This document shows, in pieces, positions 47,250 to 58,328 of a stretch of 64,000 bases of DNA. The position numbers and the translations under genes were made by a program. The stretch spans positions 3,687,237 through 3,751,236 of the forward strand of contig CP126123.1 in NCBI GenBank assembly GCA_030123605.1. Direction: 5' to 3'. Each line of letters begins with the position of its first letter. Position 1 is the stretch's first letter. A model generated the notes under the pieces. The model saw only the letters and a program-made list of their open reading frames with translations. It made no database searches and was not told the DNA's origin. This stretch comes from Nitrospira sp. GTDB taxonomy: Bacteria > Nitrospirota > Nitrospiria > Nitrospirales > Nitrospiraceae.

Positions 47250-48074
47250 TTACAACAGCCGGATCTGGTCTCCCCGCGCGATTCGACCGGGGACAAGGAC
47301 CGTGGCATACAGGCCCACGGCCGCCCGATTATGTTGCACGGCGGTCCGAAGGATGCCGGGGTCTTCCGGCAGGTCTCCCTGAGGGAGGGTCGTCATGACG
47401 CAACGGGCGCAGGGCCCCGTCACCTTCAGCCGGAGATCTTGGCCGATCGCCAGCGTGCGGTTGATCCAATCATTTTCCACAAACCGTGGCTCGCCAGGAG
47501 GAGAGGCCACCACGAGGTTGGGCCGAAACCGTCGGACTTCAAATCGGCCTTCCGGATACAGCCGCCGGAGTGCGTCGAGGGTGGCCGTCGTCATCAGGTG
47601 GACGAGCGCTCCATCGAAGAAGGTGCCGACCGGCATGGCTTCATCGGTCACGGTATCCTGTCTGGCGCGCCCCGGCATGTCCGGCCAATATTCTTCGAGT
47701 TGCGGGGCCGCAGGCACAGCGGCGGTCATGCGTACGGTTCGACCCAATAGGGACGACAACCGCTCGTCCATGTCCCTTGTTCCGCTCATGGCCCATTGTC
47801 CGTCCGGCAACAGGACATGCACCGGTGCTGCGGGATCGTTCGTATGGTTCGGTTCCAGCAGAGCGCGACAGTCGAACAGCCGTCCCCATTTCTTAGGATG
47901 TTTGGCGCTCGCGACCTTCCCGGTCTCCGCATCGATCACGGCATACCCTCGGTCGCCGGCCAAGCCGCGCAAGGTGATTTCCGCGGCATTCAGTTCTTCT
48001 CCCCGCATGGATTTGACCGGGTAGCGCCACAGTGTGGCGACGGTACCGGCAAGTTCGGACTGCATGACGGCCAT
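47250..48074 (-). CDS. MOSC N-terminal beta-barrel + MOSC protein, YcbX-like
   Basis: 274 residues. VATLWRYPVKSMRGEELNAAEIT is the MOSC_N start, AVIDAETGKVASAKHPKKWG the usual second motif, and RLKVTGPCARCVMTTLPQGDLPEDPGILRT the MOSC core with a candidate cofactor-binding Cys. There is no C-terminal 2Fe-2S ferredoxin domain, unlike E. coli YcbX. ATG 48074 is preceded by GGAGGTCCTC; TTG 48086 is the longer alternative. Divergent from the LysR gene. Confidence 0.85.
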   Translation of the reverse strand: MAVMQSELAGTVATLWRYPVKSMRGEELNAAEITLRGLAGDRGYAVIDAETGKVASAKHPKKWGRLFDCRALLEPNHTNDPAAPVHVLLPDGQWAMSGTRDMDERLSSLLGRTVRMTAAVPAAPQLEEYWPDMPGRARQDTVTDEAMPVGTFFDGALVHLMTTATLDALRRLYPEGRFEVRRFRPNLVVASPPGEPRFVENDWINRTLAIGQDLRLKVTGPCARCVMTTLPQGDLPEDPGILRTAVQHNRAAVGLYATVLVPGRIARGDQIRLL

Positions 48075-48156
48075 GAGGACCTCCAAATGATGCGTACACC
48101 TGTCAGCCTAGTGCGCCTTGGGCCGAGGCGTCCAAGCGTTTGTTCTGATTAGATTG

Positions 48157-48168
48157 ATCACTCTTGAT
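48157..48168. promoter_or_regulatory. Small dyad between divergent MOSC and LysR genes
   Basis: ATCA-CTCT-TGAT lies in an AT-rich patch 17 bases before the LysR start and about 80 bases before the MOSC start. LysR proteins often bind such a dyad in the shared promoter of a divergent target; this site is short and may be chance. Confidence 0.25.
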
Positions 48169-48185
48169 TATGATATGAACGTCTC

Positions 48186-49076
48186 ATGGAATTCCGCCAT
48201 CTTCGTTATTTCCTCGCCGTGGCCGACGCGCTCCATTTCACCAAGGCCGCCGAGGGTTTGCATGTGTCCCAGCCGGCCCTGTCTGCGCAGGTCAAACAGC
48301 TGGAACAGGAAGTAGGGGTGCCGCTGTTCGACCGTCTGGGGCGGTCCGTGCATTTGACGAGGGCCGGGACGATCTTTCGCGAGCATGCCAGGCGAGCCTT
48401 GCGGGAAATGGAATTGGCTCAAGCGACGATCGCCCAGGAAGAAGGCCTGCAGCGCGGCCAGCTTACGGTCGGCGTGGTGCAAACCGTCAACGCCTATTTG
48501 GTTCCAGAGATTGTGACCTGCTTTTCAACGCGATATCCGCTGGTTTCGCTGAAGCTCGACGAGTTGTCCGGCCCCGACATCGAAGCCGGTGTGGAGAACG
48601 GTACACTGGACATGGGCATCGGCTTCGTACCGGTGGCCTCCGAGAGGATCGAGAACCAGTCGCTGTTCGAAGAGGATTTTGTCTTGATCGCCTCTCCCGG
48701 TCATCGCCTCGCCAAGCGCCGACAGATGCCCCTCTCGGCCTTGGCGGAGGAATCGTTGATTCTCTTGCCGGACATCTTCTGTACCCGCCGGTTGCTGAAT
48801 GCGAGTTTCGAGCGTGTCGGCGCCCAGCCCAAGATCATTGTGGAGATGAATTCCATTGAAGGGATTCTGGCCACCGTCCGCACCAGCAAGCTGGCGACGG
48901 TGCTGCCGCGGTTGTCCTTGGGAGTCGGGCGCACTAATGGTTTGCGCGGCATTCCCCTCAAGAATCCGACCCCTCGACGGGGAGTCGGCCTGTTGTGGAA
49001 GAAGGGGGGCTATCGAAGCGGGGCGGTGAGGGCACTGGCCGAGCAGGTCAAGGCCGTCGTGAAGCAGTACCGGTGA
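48186..49076 (+). CDS. LysR-family transcriptional regulator
   Basis: 296 residues. The N-terminal winged HTH is complete: MEFRHLRYFLAVADALHFTKAAEGLHVSQPALSAQVKQLEQEVGVPLFDR. The substrate-binding part includes LTVGVVQTVNAYLVPEIV and GTLDMGIGFVPV. Sequence style is close to the CynR/CbbR subgroup. The divergent position against the MOSC gene suggests it regulates those genes (inference). The inducer is unknown. Confidence 0.9.
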   Translation: MEFRHLRYFLAVADALHFTKAAEGLHVSQPALSAQVKQLEQEVGVPLFDRLGRSVHLTRAGTIFREHARRALREMELAQATIAQEEGLQRGQLTVGVVQTVNAYLVPEIVTCFSTRYPLVSLKLDELSGPDIEAGVENGTLDMGIGFVPVASERIENQSLFEEDFVLIASPGHRLAKRRQMPLSALAEESLILLPDIFCTRRLLNASFERVGAQPKIIVEMNSIEGILATVRTSKLATVLPRLSLGVGRTNGLRGIPLKNPTPRRGVGLLWKKGGYRSGAVRALAEQVKAVVKQYR

Positions 49077-49418
49077 CGGTTGCTTCTGTCGGATATTCGT
49101 CCCATGCCGGTCGTCGTGCGATCCAGAGCTGTCCGGCCATCCTGGCCTGATGGGCGGTTCTGTTCTCCTCTCCTCTCCTCTCCTCTCCTTCTTCCATTCC
49201 CTGCTGCATCGCGGCCATACAGGCTATTTCCCGTGGGTTTCTGTTGCCCTGCCGCCTGCCGAACACTATTCCGGCATGGCCTGTAACCTTGTGAGGCCCG
49301 GTCGCGACTTGAAGGAGAGAAGGACCGTCTCCTGTGGTCGTGAAGGCGGATAGGGTATGATGCTGCGGCTCGCGGCGAAGCGGCGTGATCAATCCTGGTC
49401 ACAGGAGTGCAGGCGCTC
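49077..49418. other. Non-coding leader region of the sigma/RND operon, with pentanucleotide repeat
   Basis: 342 bases between the LysR stop and the ECF sigma start. It includes five copies of CTCCT at 49165-49189, a simple pentanucleotide repeat which may vary in number by slippage. Open frames here look like chance. Promoters for the sigma operon should lie in this region; no clear sigma-70 box is seen, and an ECF-type promoter could not be recognised by eye. Confidence 0.5.
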
Positions 49419-50003
49419 GTGTCCGATGATGCGGAGATTATCGACCGGGTCCTGCAGGGTGAGACCGACCGATTTGCCGACTTGATCGTCCGGTATCGGC
49501 CACATGTCCTGCACATCGTAAGCGGGCATGTGCCGGTCGGCCGCGTGGCCGAGGTCGCGCATGATGTGTTTGTCCGGGCCTACCGCAGCCTATCGCGTTT
49601 TTCAGGGCAGGTTCCTTTCGACCATTGGTTGTCTCGCCTGGCCGTTCGGACCTGTTACGATTTTTGGCGTGCCAACCGGCGGGCGGACGTGCCGGTGAGC
49701 GCGTTGACTGAAGACCAGGTCGGGTGGCTTGATCGCGCGCTTGCGGCGGAATCGGAGGAGCAGTTCCGTGCACAGGCCGAACGGCGTGAATCGTTAGAGT
49801 TGTTGGACTGGGCGCTGGTGCAGCTGTCTGCGGAAAACCGCCTGGTCTTGACGTTGGTCTCTCTCGAGGGCCGGTCCGTCCGTGAGGCGGCAGACCTGTT
49901 GGGCTGGAGCGTCGTCAATGTGAAGGTGCGATGCCATCGAGCCAGACAGGCATTGCGCAAACTGTTGAGTGGGGAACGACAACGCCATGGCACCAGGCCC
50001 TGA
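49419..50003 (+). CDS. ECF-type RNA polymerase sigma factor
   Basis: 194 residues. Region 2: LIVRYRPHVLHIV, VAHDVFVRAYRSLSRF and FDHWLSRLAVRTCYDFWR; region 4: LSAENRLVLTLVSLEGRSVREAADLLGWSVVNVKVRCHRARQALRKLL. It recruits core polymerase to stress or metal-response promoters. GTG 49419 has AGGAG 11 bases upstream; GTG 49407 is the longer option. The stop overlaps the following small gene by 17 bases, suggesting tight co-translation with a putative anti-sigma. Confidence 0.9.
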   Translation: MSDDAEIIDRVLQGETDRFADLIVRYRPHVLHIVSGHVPVGRVAEVAHDVFVRAYRSLSRFSGQVPFDHWLSRLAVRTCYDFWRANRRADVPVSALTEDQVGWLDRALAAESEEQFRAQAERRESLELLDWALVQLSAENRLVLTLVSLEGRSVREAADLLGWSVVNVKVRCHRARQALRKLLSGERQRHGTRP

Positions 50004-50307
50004 AAGAAGCCTCGATCGCCTTGAGCGACTCTTCGCGGAGGCCCATCGCGCACGGCCGGACGTTCCGGTCGTCGATGCCTGGGTCCGTACTGTGATGCGG
50101 GATATCCGCCGGGAGGCTGCGGCTCAGCCTTCACCCGCGACGCTCGCCTGGGTAGAGCCGCTGGTCTGGCGGGTCGCCGCCGTGGCGGCGCTCGCAGCGG
50201 TGCTGTTCGCCGGCTCCGCCGTCGTCTATACGAGCAGGCAATCCGACCAGATCACGACGCTGTGGCTGGAGGACTTCGCTGCAGGATCGGCTCTGCTCGA
50301 AGAATAG
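49987..50307 (+). CDS. Small single-pass membrane protein, putative anti-sigma
   Basis: 106 residues: a cytoplasmic helical half with basic residues (ERSLDRLERLFAEAHRARPDVPVVDAWVRTVMRDIRREA), one membrane helix (VWRVAAVAALAAVLFAGSAVVY) and a short outer tail. No database family is recognised, but this shape and its overlap with the ECF sigma gene match small anti-sigma factors such as CnrY. Start ATG 49987; a GTG at 49969 is the longer alternative. Confidence 0.75.
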   Translation: MAPGPERSLDRLERLFAEAHRARPDVPVVDAWVRTVMRDIRREAAAQPSPATLAWVEPLVWRVAAVAALAAVLFAGSAVVYTSRQSDQITTLWLEDFAAGSALLEE

Positions 50308-50324
50308 TGAGGAGAGAGTAGGAG

Positions 50325-50759
50325 ATGGCAAGCCTGTCGCGTGGCACCCTCTGGACCGGACTCTTCGTGTTGTTCTTGGCCGGAGCCCTGACCGGGGCGG
50401 TCGGGACGACGCTTTATTATCAATATGAGGGGAAGGAGCGCCGGTGGGAACGGGGGCCGGCGGCGCGACAGGAGCGCATTATGCAACGGCTGACGCAGGA
50501 GTTGTCGCTGTCGCCGACTCAACGGGCGGAGATCGATCCGATCGTCAATCGGGCGCATCTCGACATACTGCGGCTGAGGGTCCAATATCAACCGGACGTG
50601 GACAGAATCCTCAGCCTGGGCATGGGGGAGATCAAGGCGAAGATATCGCCGGAGCAGCAGGTCAAGCTGGACCTCCTCTATGCGCAGCTTCAACGGCGTT
50701 GGCGAACGAACAGCGAGTATGTACGGCAGGTGCAGGATATGATGGGACGGAAGGAATAG
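50325..50759 (+). CDS. Periplasmic CnrX/CpxP-like (Metal_resist family) protein
   Basis: 144 residues: an N-terminal anchor helix ([24 protein letters not shown]), then a helical hairpin [25 protein letters not shown]...[26 protein letters not shown]. The LSLSPTQ and ISPEQ elements are typical of the Spy/CpxP/CnrX group. His/Met metal ligands of CnrX are not obviously conserved, so it may sense envelope stress rather than metal. GGAGAG stands before ATG 50325. Follows the sigma and anti-sigma pair as in cnrYXH. Confidence 0.8.
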   Translation: MASLSRGTLWTGLFVLFLAGALTGAVGTTLYYQYEGKERRWERGPAARQERIMQRLTQELSLSPTQRAEIDPIVNRAHLDILRLRVQYQPDVDRILSLGMGEIKAKISPEQQVKLDLLYAQLQRRWRTNSEYVRQVQDMMGRKE

Positions 50760-50764
50760 GGGTG

Positions 50765-52003
50765 ATGTCTGAGTCGGTACGTTTCGCAACCCAGTTGAAA
50801 CGGTGGCTGGTCGGATTGTCCGCGGCCTGTCTGCTCGCCGTCGGGACCTATGCCTTGATGTCCAGATCCGGCGAGGCGCAACCACGCGGCGGGGAGAAAC
50901 GTCCGGCCATAGCGGCGCGGAACCAGCCTGTCGTGGCTGCCGCCGCGAAAACCGGCGCGATCAATATCTATCTGAACGGCTTGGGATCCGTCATTCCCAT
51001 GAACACAGTGACGGTCAAGAGCCGCGTGGACGGTCAGTTGATGCGGGTGCTGTTCAAGGAGGGGCAACTCGTCCGCAGCGGCGACCTGCTGGCGCAGATC
51101 GACCCGCGCCCGTTCGAAGTGCAGTTGATCCAGGCTGAAGGGCAGATGGCCCGCGATCAGGCGCAGATGAAAAACGCGCAACTGGACCTCGAACGCTACC
51201 GGGATCTCTACAGACAGCACTTCATTCCCAAGCAGCAGCTCGATACCCAAGAAGCGCTGGTACGCCAATACGAAGGGATCGTCAAGGCAGACCAGGGGCA
51301 GATCGACAACGCCAAATTGCAGTTGACCTATTCCGGCATTACGGCCCCCATCAACGGGAGGGTGGGGCTCCGCCTCGTGGACGCCGGGAACATCGTGCGG
51401 GCGAACGATCCCAACGGACTGCTGGTGATCACGCAACTGCAACCGATCACGGTCGTGTTCACGTTGGCGGAAGACAACTTGCCGGCTGTGCTCGAACGGC
51501 TCAAGACCGGGACACAGTTGACCGTGGAGGCGTTCGATCGTGAACAGAAGCGCAAGCTGGCCACGGGGACCCTCCTGACCGTAGACAATCAAATCGATCC
51601 CACCACCGGCACGGTCCGACTGAAAGCGGTGTTTCCCAACGACGACAGCGAACTGTTTCCCAACCAGTTCGTGAATGCCCGGCTCCTGTTGGATGTTAAA
51701 CGGGACGTGACGTTGGTGCCCTCTGCCGCCGTCCAGCGTGGGCCGAAGGGGCCCTTCGTATATGTGGTGAACAATGAAGATCAGACCGTCAGCGTTCGCG
51801 TGGTGACGGTAGGGGTGATACAGGGGGAAGAGACCTCGATCGAGACGGGATTGGCCTCAGGTGAGTTGGTTGTCGTGGACGGAACCGAGAAATTACGGGA
51901 AGGCAGCAAGGTCGAGCTGCGGCCTTCTGCCGGACCGGTGCCTGCCGGGCAAGGCGCCCCGGCGCCTGGACCTGGGCCGCCGAAACAGGGGAAGCGGACG
52001 TGA
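50765..52003 (+). CDS. RND efflux periplasmic adaptor (HlyD/MdtA-like)
   Basis: 412 residues. One N-terminal membrane anchor ([18 protein letters not shown]), then lipoyl-like [55 protein letters not shown], a coiled-coil region (about 120-185), [23 protein letters not shown] and a beta-barrel with membrane-proximal domain ending in a Pro/Gly-rich tail. This is the MdtA type. The adaptor links the RND pumps to an outer-membrane channel; no TolC-like gene is in the window. Its stop overlaps the next gene by four bases. Confidence 0.9.
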   Translation: MSESVRFATQLKRWLVGLSAACLLAVGTYALMSRSGEAQPRGGEKRPAIAARNQPVVAAAAKTGAINIYLNGLGSVIPMNTVTVKSRVDGQLMRVLFKEGQLVRSGDLLAQIDPRPFEVQLIQAEGQMARDQAQMKNAQLDLERYRDLYRQHFIPKQQLDTQEALVRQYEGIVKADQGQIDNAKLQLTYSGITAPINGRVGLRLVDAGNIVRANDPNGLLVITQLQPITVVFTLAEDNLPAVLERLKTGTQLTVEAFDREQKRKLATGTLLTVDNQIDPTTGTVRLKAVFPNDDSELFPNQFVNARLLLDVKRDVTLVPSAAVQRGPKGPFVYVVNNEDQTVSVRVVTVGVIQGEETSIETGLASGELVVVDGTEKLREGSKVELRPSAGPVPAGQGAPAPGPGPPKQGKRT

Positions 52004-55000
52004 ACCCTTCGCGGCTCTTTATCCTGCGACCGGTGGCGACGGTCTTGACGATGGTCGCGATCCTTCTGGCGGGCGGCGCGGCCTATCGGCAGTTGCCGGT
52101 CTCCGCGCTGCCGCAAGTCGATTACCCGACCATTCAGGTGATGACGTTTTACCCCGGTGCGGGGCCGGACGTGATGACCTCCTCCATCACGGCGCCGTTG
52201 GAACGCCAGTTCGGCCAAATGCCGGGCCTGAACCAGATGACCTCCACGAGTTCCGGCGGCAGTTCGGTCATTACGCTGCAGTTCAGTCTCGACATCAATT
52301 TGGACGTCGCAGAGCAGGAGGTGCAGGCGGCCATGAATGCCGCAGCCACCTTGCTGCCGCGCGATTTGCCTGCGCCGCCCGTCTATAACAAGGTCAATCC
52401 GGCCGACGCGCCGATTCTCACGGTGGCATTGACCTCGGCGACCCTGCCCTTACCACAGGTGCGGGATTTCGCGGAAACGCGGTTCGCGCAGAAGATCTCG
52501 CAGCTCTCGGGTGTCGGCCTGGTGAGCATCAGCGGGGGGCAGCGTCCCGCCGTGCGGGTCCAAGCCAATCCTCGCGCGCTGGCCGCCTACGGCTTGACGT
52601 TGGAAGACCTCCGTTCCGTGGTGGCCGCCGCCAACGTCAACCAGGCGAAGGGCGGCTTCGACGGCCCGCGACGGGCCTCGATCATCAATGCCACGGACCA
52701 GCTGTTCGCCGGCAAGGACTACCAGGCTCTGATCGTTGCCTATCGGAACGGGGCACCGGTTCATCTGTCCGATGTCGCGGACGTGATCGATGATGTCGAG
52801 AATACCAAACAGGCTGCCTGGATGGACGCAACGCCGGCCGTGATCGTCAACATCCAACGCCAGCCCGGGACCAACGTCATCGAAGTCGTCGACCGGATCA
52901 AACGCCTGTTGCCGCAGTTGCAGAGCACGTTGCCTTCTGCCGTGCAGACGTCGATCCTGACCGATCGTACGACCTCGATCCGCGCGACCGTTCGCGACGT
53001 GCAATTCGAGTTGGTGCTGGCGGTGGTGCTTGTCATCTTCGTGATCTTCCTGTTTTTGCGGACGTTGTCCGCCACGGTGATTCCGGCAGCGGCAGTGCCG
53101 CTCTCGCTGATCGGGACCTTCGGGATCATGTACCTGATGGGGTTCAGTCTGAACAACCTGACCTTGATGGCGTTGACGATCTCCACCGGGTTCGTCGTGG
53201 ACGATGCCATCGTCATGATCGAGAACATCGCGCGGTACATCGAACGGGGGGATTCTCCGCTCCAAGCCGCGCTCAAGGGGTCGAAGCAGATCGCCTTCAC
53301 CATCCTGTCGTTGACCGTCTCCCTGATCGCCGTGTTGATCCCGTTGCTGTTCATGGGTGATGTGGTCGGGCGGTTGTTCCGTGAGTTTGCCGTGACGTTG
53401 AGCATCACCATCCTCCTCTCGGCCGTCGTGTCTTTGACCCTCACGCCGATGATGTGCGCCAGACTGTTGCGCGACAGGCGGGAGGAGCAGCCGAACCGGT
53501 TCTCTCGGGCGTCGCAACGGTTCCTGGACCGTACCATCACCGGGTACGGAGCGAGCTTGCGCTGGGTGTTGCAACGGCAGAAGGCGACGTTGGTCGTGAC
53601 GGCCGGCACGTTGCTGTTCACCGTGGCGCTCTACATTCTGATACCCAAGGGATTCTTTCCGCTCCAGGATACGGGAGTGATCCTCGCCATGACCGAAGCG
53701 CCGCAAGCCGTATCCTTCAAGACGATGGTCGATCGGCAGCAGGCCTTGGCCGCCGCGCTGCTGGCCGAACCGGCCGTCGAGAGCCTGTCGTCGTTCATCG
53801 GCGTCGATGGTACCAATACGACGCTCAACAGCGGGCGGATGTACCTCAACTTGAAACCGCGGGCGGAACGGCGCGCCGACGCCTCCGAGGTCATCCGACG
53901 GCTCGAGGCGCGGGCCGCAGAGGTGGACGGGATCACGCTGCACATGCAGCCGGTGCAGGACCTCACGGTCGAAGATCGGGTCAGCCGGACTCAGTTCCAA
54001 TATACGCTGGAAGACGCCGATCCCGAGGAGTTGCATCGCTGGGCCCCGAAGCTCTTGGAGGCGTTGCAGGTGCGGCCCGAGCTGCGGGATGTCAGCAGCG
54101 ACGAGCAGAATCAGGGGTTGGCCTCCATGGTGGAGATCGATCGCAAGACTGCTTCCCGGTTGGGGATCACGCCGCAACTGGTCACCGACACGCTCTACGA
54201 TGCGTTCGGCCAGCGGCAGGTCTCCACCATGTTCACTCAGTTGAACCAGTATCGCGTCATTCTGGAGGTGATGCCGGAGTTTCAGAAGGGCCCGGAGGGG
54301 TTGCATTTCCTCGAAGTGCGCGGCAACGGAGGGTCCGTGCCGTTGAACGTGTTCACGAGGGTGACGGACACCACCGCGCCCCTTGTGATCAGCCGGCAGG
54401 GCCAGTTTCCCGCGGTGACGATCTCGTTCAACCTCGCGCCGGGGGGCGCACTCGGCGAGGCGGTGGAGGCGATCAGGCAGACGACGAAGGAACTGGGACT
54501 TCCCGCCAGCATTCGCGGCAGCTTCCAGGGGGCGGCGCAGGCCTTCCAGACGGCGTTGGCGAACGAACCGCTGCTGATTGTGGCCGCCCTGGTCACGGTC
54601 TACATCGTGCTCGGGATTTTATACGAGAGCTACATCCATCCGCTCACGATTCTCTCGACCTTGCCGTCGGCGGGAGTTGGCGCGTTGTTGGCCCTGATGT
54701 TGTTCCGCATGGAATTCAGCGTCATCGCCCTCATCGGCGTCATCCTGCTGATCGGGATCGTGAAGAAGAACGCCATCATGATGATCGATTTCGCCCTGGA
54801 CGCGGAGCGCAACGAAGGTAAACCGCCGGAGGAGGCCATCTATGAGGCTGGGCTCCTGCGGTTCCGGCCCATCATGATGACGACGATGGCCGCCCTGCTC
54901 GGGGCCCTGCCGCTGGCGATGGGTTCCGGTGTGGGCTCGGAGCTGCGGCGACCGCTCGGCATTTCCATCGTCGGCGGTCTGGTCTTGAGCCAGTTGCTGA

Positions 55001-55116
55001 CGCTCTATACGACGCCGGTGGTCTACCTCACGTTGGATCGGCTGTCCGCGCGGTTTCGTCGCGGACGGCATCGGGTTGCGGTCGCCGACACACTGTCTTC
55101 GGCAGGCCGGCGATGA
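52000..55116 (+). CDS. RND efflux permease (MdtB-like)
   Basis: 1038 residues, the full RND length. [39 protein letters not shown] opens the protein; [35 protein letters not shown] holds the Asp pair of proton relay helix 4; the second half repeats with [20 protein letters not shown] and [16 protein letters not shown]. Proton-driven export of small molecules through the inner membrane. GTG 52000 overlaps the adaptor stop. A second RND permease follows directly, as in mdtABC where MdtB and MdtC form a mixed trimer. Confidence 0.92.
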   Translation: MNPSRLFILRPVATVLTMVAILLAGGAAYRQLPVSALPQVDYPTIQVMTFYPGAGPDVMTSSITAPLERQFGQMPGLNQMTSTSSGGSSVITLQFSLDINLDVAEQEVQAAMNAAATLLPRDLPAPPVYNKVNPADAPILTVALTSATLPLPQVRDFAETRFAQKISQLSGVGLVSISGGQRPAVRVQANPRALAAYGLTLEDLRSVVAAANVNQAKGGFDGPRRASIINATDQLFAGKDYQALIVAYRNGAPVHLSDVADVIDDVENTKQAAWMDATPAVIVNIQRQPGTNVIEVVDRIKRLLPQLQSTLPSAVQTSILTDRTTSIRATVRDVQFELVLAVVLVIFVIFLFLRTLSATVIPAAAVPLSLIGTFGIMYLMGFSLNNLTLMALTISTGFVVDDAIVMIENIARYIERGDSPLQAALKGSKQIAFTILSLTVSLIAVLIPLLFMGDVVGRLFREFAVTLSITILLSAVVSLTLTPMMCARLLRDRREEQPNRFSRASQRFLDRTITGYGASLRWVLQRQKATLVVTAGTLLFTVALYILIPKGFFPLQDTGVILAMTEAPQAVSFKTMVDRQQALAAALLAEPAVESLSSFIGVDGTNTTLNSGRMYLNLKPRAERRADASEVIRRLEARAAEVDGITLHMQPVQDLTVEDRVSRTQFQYTLEDADPEELHRWAPKLLEALQVRPELRDVSSDEQNQGLASMVEIDRKTASRLGITPQLVTDTLYDAFGQRQVSTMFTQLNQYRVILEVMPEFQKGPEGLHFLEVRGNGGSVPLNVFTRVTDTTAPLVISRQGQFPAVTISFNLAPGGALGEAVEAIRQTTKELGLPASIRGSFQGAAQAFQTALANEPLLIVAALVTVYIVLGILYESYIHPLTILSTLPSAGVGALLALMLFRMEFSVIALIGVILLIGIVKKNAIMMIDFALDAERNEGKPPEEAIYEAGLLRFRPIMMTTMAALLGALPLAMGSGVGSELRRPLGISIVGGLVLSQLLTLYTTPVVYLTLDRLSARFRRGRHRVAVADTLSSAGRR

Positions 55117-58100
55117 ATATTTCGGCCCCGTTCGTCCGTCGTCCCGTCGCCACGATGTTGCTCACCATCGGCGTGACGCTGGTGGGCCTCGTCGCCTTTC
55201 AATTCCTGCCCGTGGCCTCGCTCCCCCAGGTGGAGTTCCCCACCATCAACGTCTCCGCGATGCTGCCCGGCGCGAGTCCCGAAACCATGGCCTCTTCCGT
55301 GGCGGCGCCACTCGAACGCCAATTTACCCGCATCGCGGGCGTGACCGAGATGACCTCCACCAGTATGATCGGCGAAACCAACGTGACACTCCAGTTCGAG
55401 TTGCATCGTGATATCGACGGCGCCGCGCGGGATGTGCAGGCGGCGATCAATGCAGCCAGGGCCGATCTGCCGTCGAATCTGCCGAACAGTCCCAGTTACC
55501 GCAAGATCAATCCTTCCGACGGACCCATCCTGATCTTCGCGTTGATGTCCGATCTCATGAGCCGGGGCCAGATGTATGACGCGGCGTCGAGCATCTTGCA
55601 GCAGAAACTCTCGCAGGTCGAAGGGGTGGGGCAAGTCGTCGTGGGGGGAGGGTCCCTCCCGGCCGTCCGGGTCGATCTCAATCCGACCGCGTTGAACAAG
55701 TACGGCATCGGATTGGGAGATGTGCGCCGGGTCTTGGCCGGCACGAACGTGAATCGCCCGAAGGGGCAGCTGACGACCGACGATCGGACCTGGGAGATCA
55801 GGACGAACGATCAACTCCACGATGTCGAGGAGTATCTTCCGTTGATCGTGGCCTATCGCGACGGACGGGCCGTGCAGCTGTCCGACGTGGCGACGGTCGA
55901 ACAATCGGTCGAAAACCTGCGGACCATGGGGGTGGCGAACGGCACGCCGGCGGTGTTGGTGCTCATTTACCGGCAGGCGGGAGCCAATATCATCGAAACG
56001 GTGGACCGCCTCCGCGCACAGCTGCCGCCGTTGGAAGCCTCATTGCCAGGCTCCATCACCCTGTCGGTGGTGATGGACCGGACACCGGTGATTCGCGCCT
56101 CGCTGCACGAGGTTGAGAAGACCTTGATCATTTCCGTCGGGCTGGTGATTCTGGTGGTGTTCGTGTTTCTCCGGAACCTCCGCGCCACCTTGATCCCGAC
56201 CGTCGCGGTTCCGGTGTCGTTGATCTCCACGTTCGGCGTCATGTACCTGTGCGGCTACAGTCTCGACAACCTGTCCCTCATGGCCCTGACGATCGCCACC
56301 GGCTTCGTGGTGGACGATGCCATCGTCGTGCTCGAAAACATCACCCGCTATCGCGAGCAGGGAGTGCCGCCGATGGAGGCGGCCTTGCGGGGAGCGAAGG
56401 ACATTACATTTACCGTTCTGTCGATGACCCTGTCGCTGGTCGCAGTCTTCATTCCGATTTTCCTCATGGGCGGGATGCTCGGACGGCTGTTTCGCGAATT
56501 CGCCGCGACGCTCTCGGTGGCGATTCTCATGTCGCTGGTGGTCTCACTCACGACGATTCCGATGCTTTGTGCGCGGGTGTTGCGATCGGAGCCGACCGGT
56601 TCACATGGTTGGTGGCACCGCATCGCCGAGCGGCTGTTCGAGGCCATGCGCGGCGGATATGCAAGAAGCCTGACCTGGGTTCTTCGGCATCCGCGTACGA
56701 TGCTGTTGGTGACGCTGGGCACCATGGCCCTCACTGTGTATCTGTACGTCATTACCCCGAAAGGATTCTTTCCCCAGCAGGATACGGGGCGTCTCTTCGC
56801 CAGCATCCAGGCTGCGCAGGACATTTCGTTTCAGGCGATGCGCCAGAAACTGTCCGAAGTGGTGGACATCATCAAGAGCGATCCCGCTGTCGAGAACGTG
56901 ACCGGTTTCACCGGCGGCGGTATGACCAACACCGGCCGGATGTTCATCGCGTTGAAGCCCCTCGCGGAACGGGGTCTGAGTTCGGATGAGGTCATCGCCC
57001 GCCTGCGCCCCAAGTTGGCCAAGCTTCCCGGCGCGCCGACCTATCTCCAGGCCATCCAGGATCTGCGCGTCGGCGGCAGGGCGAGCAGCGCGCAGTATCA
57101 ATACACCTTGCAGAGCGTGGATTTGTCCGAACTCAACAGCTGGGCGCCGACCGTCGAACAAACATTGCGGAGCTTGCCGGAAATCGTGGACGTGAACAGC
57201 GATCAACAGGACCGGGGGCAGCAATCGCTGGTGCTGTTCGATCGAGCCACGGCCTCACGGCTCGGCCTGAGCCCGCAACTCATCGACGATACCCTCTACG
57301 ATGCGTTCGGTCAGCGTCAGGTGTCGATCATCTATACGGCCTTGAACCAATACCACGTCGTGATGGAAGTGGCTCCGCAGTACTGGCAGGACCCCGCCGC
57401 CCTCCATGACATTTATGTCCGCGCGCCGACCGGTGCCCAAGTGCCGTTGAGCGCCGTCACCAGGTATGAGCCGACCAACACGATTCTCTCCGTCAACCAT
57501 CAGGGGCAGTTTCCCGCCGTGACCCTGTCGTTCAACATGGCGCCGGGTGTCTCGCTCGGCGAAGCCGTCGAGGCCGTCGATCAGGCGATGCACGACATCG
57601 GCTTGCCGGCCGGCGTGCGCGGTACGTTCCAAGGCACGGCGAAGGCGTTTCAATCTTCCATTGAGAATCAACCGTGGCTGATCCTGGCGGCGTTGGTGGC
57701 GGTCTATATCGTCCTGGGCATTCTGTATGAGAGCTACATCCATCCGCTCACGATCCTGTCGACCCTGCCCTCCGCCGGCGTCGGCGCGCTGCTGGCCTTG
57801 CTGCTCTTCAAGGCGGAACTGACGATGATCGCGCTGATCGGTATCATGCTGCTGATCGGCATCGTGAAAAAAAACGCCATCATGATGATCGACTTCGCGC
57901 TGCAAAGCGAACGGGCGGCGGAGGGCAAGACACCGGCGGAGGCCATCTACGAGGCCTGCCTGTTACGGTTTCGGCCGATCATGATGACGACCATGGCGGC
58001 GTTGCTGGGCGCCCTTCCCCTGGCGGTCGGCACGGGAGTGGGATCGGAACTGCGGCGCCCGCTCGGCCTCGCCATCGTGGGCGGGTTGCTCGTGAGCCAG

Positions 58101-58202
58101 GTCCTCACCCTCTATACCACCCCGGTCGTGTATTTGTTTCTCGACCGCCTGAGACTGCGGTGTCTCCGAGCCCGTACGACTTCGCTGCATCCTGCCGCGT
58201 GA
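55113..58202 (+). CDS. RND efflux permease (MdtC-like)
   Basis: 1029 residues. [77 protein letters not shown] and [24 protein letters not shown] show a complete RND permease parallel to its neighbour. The stop-start overlap of four bases suggests stoichiometric production with the upstream pump. The pair most likely makes a heterotrimer like MdtB2C; substrates unknown, with organic or bile-salt-like compounds and metals both possible given the upstream regulation module. Confidence 0.92.
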   Translation: MNISAPFVRRPVATMLLTIGVTLVGLVAFQFLPVASLPQVEFPTINVSAMLPGASPETMASSVAAPLERQFTRIAGVTEMTSTSMIGETNVTLQFELHRDIDGAARDVQAAINAARADLPSNLPNSPSYRKINPSDGPILIFALMSDLMSRGQMYDAASSILQQKLSQVEGVGQVVVGGGSLPAVRVDLNPTALNKYGIGLGDVRRVLAGTNVNRPKGQLTTDDRTWEIRTNDQLHDVEEYLPLIVAYRDGRAVQLSDVATVEQSVENLRTMGVANGTPAVLVLIYRQAGANIIETVDRLRAQLPPLEASLPGSITLSVVMDRTPVIRASLHEVEKTLIISVGLVILVVFVFLRNLRATLIPTVAVPVSLISTFGVMYLCGYSLDNLSLMALTIATGFVVDDAIVVLENITRYREQGVPPMEAALRGAKDITFTVLSMTLSLVAVFIPIFLMGGMLGRLFREFAATLSVAILMSLVVSLTTIPMLCARVLRSEPTGSHGWWHRIAERLFEAMRGGYARSLTWVLRHPRTMLLVTLGTMALTVYLYVITPKGFFPQQDTGRLFASIQAAQDISFQAMRQKLSEVVDIIKSDPAVENVTGFTGGGMTNTGRMFIALKPLAERGLSSDEVIARLRPKLAKLPGAPTYLQAIQDLRVGGRASSAQYQYTLQSVDLSELNSWAPTVEQTLRSLPEIVDVNSDQQDRGQQSLVLFDRATASRLGLSPQLIDDTLYDAFGQRQVSIIYTALNQYHVVMEVAPQYWQDPAALHDIYVRAPTGAQVPLSAVTRYEPTNTILSVNHQGQFPAVTLSFNMAPGVSLGEAVEAVDQAMHDIGLPAGVRGTFQGTAKAFQSSIENQPWLILAALVAVYIVLGILYESYIHPLTILSTLPSAGVGALLALLLFKAELTMIALIGIMLLIGIVKKNAIMMIDFALQSERAAEGKTPAEAIYEACLLRFRPIMMTTMAALLGALPLAVGTGVGSELRRPLGLAIVGGLLVSQVLTLYTTPVVYLFLDRLRLRCLRARTTSLHPAA

Positions 58203-58328
58203 CGGTTGTGACCTCACAAAATCCCCGCGGGAGAGTCTGCGTGTGTTCGCATGCCCCTGCAATCGGTCGGGATGGCGATCTGGCGTTTTCTTTTGCCGGT
58301 TGTTTAGAATGATTCGAGTGGTGTCGCT

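Noticed and set aside
52450..54306. 618-codon minus-strand open frame inside the first RND permease gene
   Set aside because: Lies wholly inside a clear RND gene; its translation is Arg/His/Gln-rich with no domain. A GC-rich shadow frame.
53454..54821. 455-codon plus-strand frame within the first RND permease gene
   Set aside because: Out-of-frame reading of the RND gene; Gly/Arg-rich and without family features.
58281..58296. TGGC...TTTTGCC resembling a sigma-54 promoter before the histidine kinase
   Set aside because: GG and GC are separated by 11 bases; sigma-54 needs 10. Spacing makes it very unlikely.
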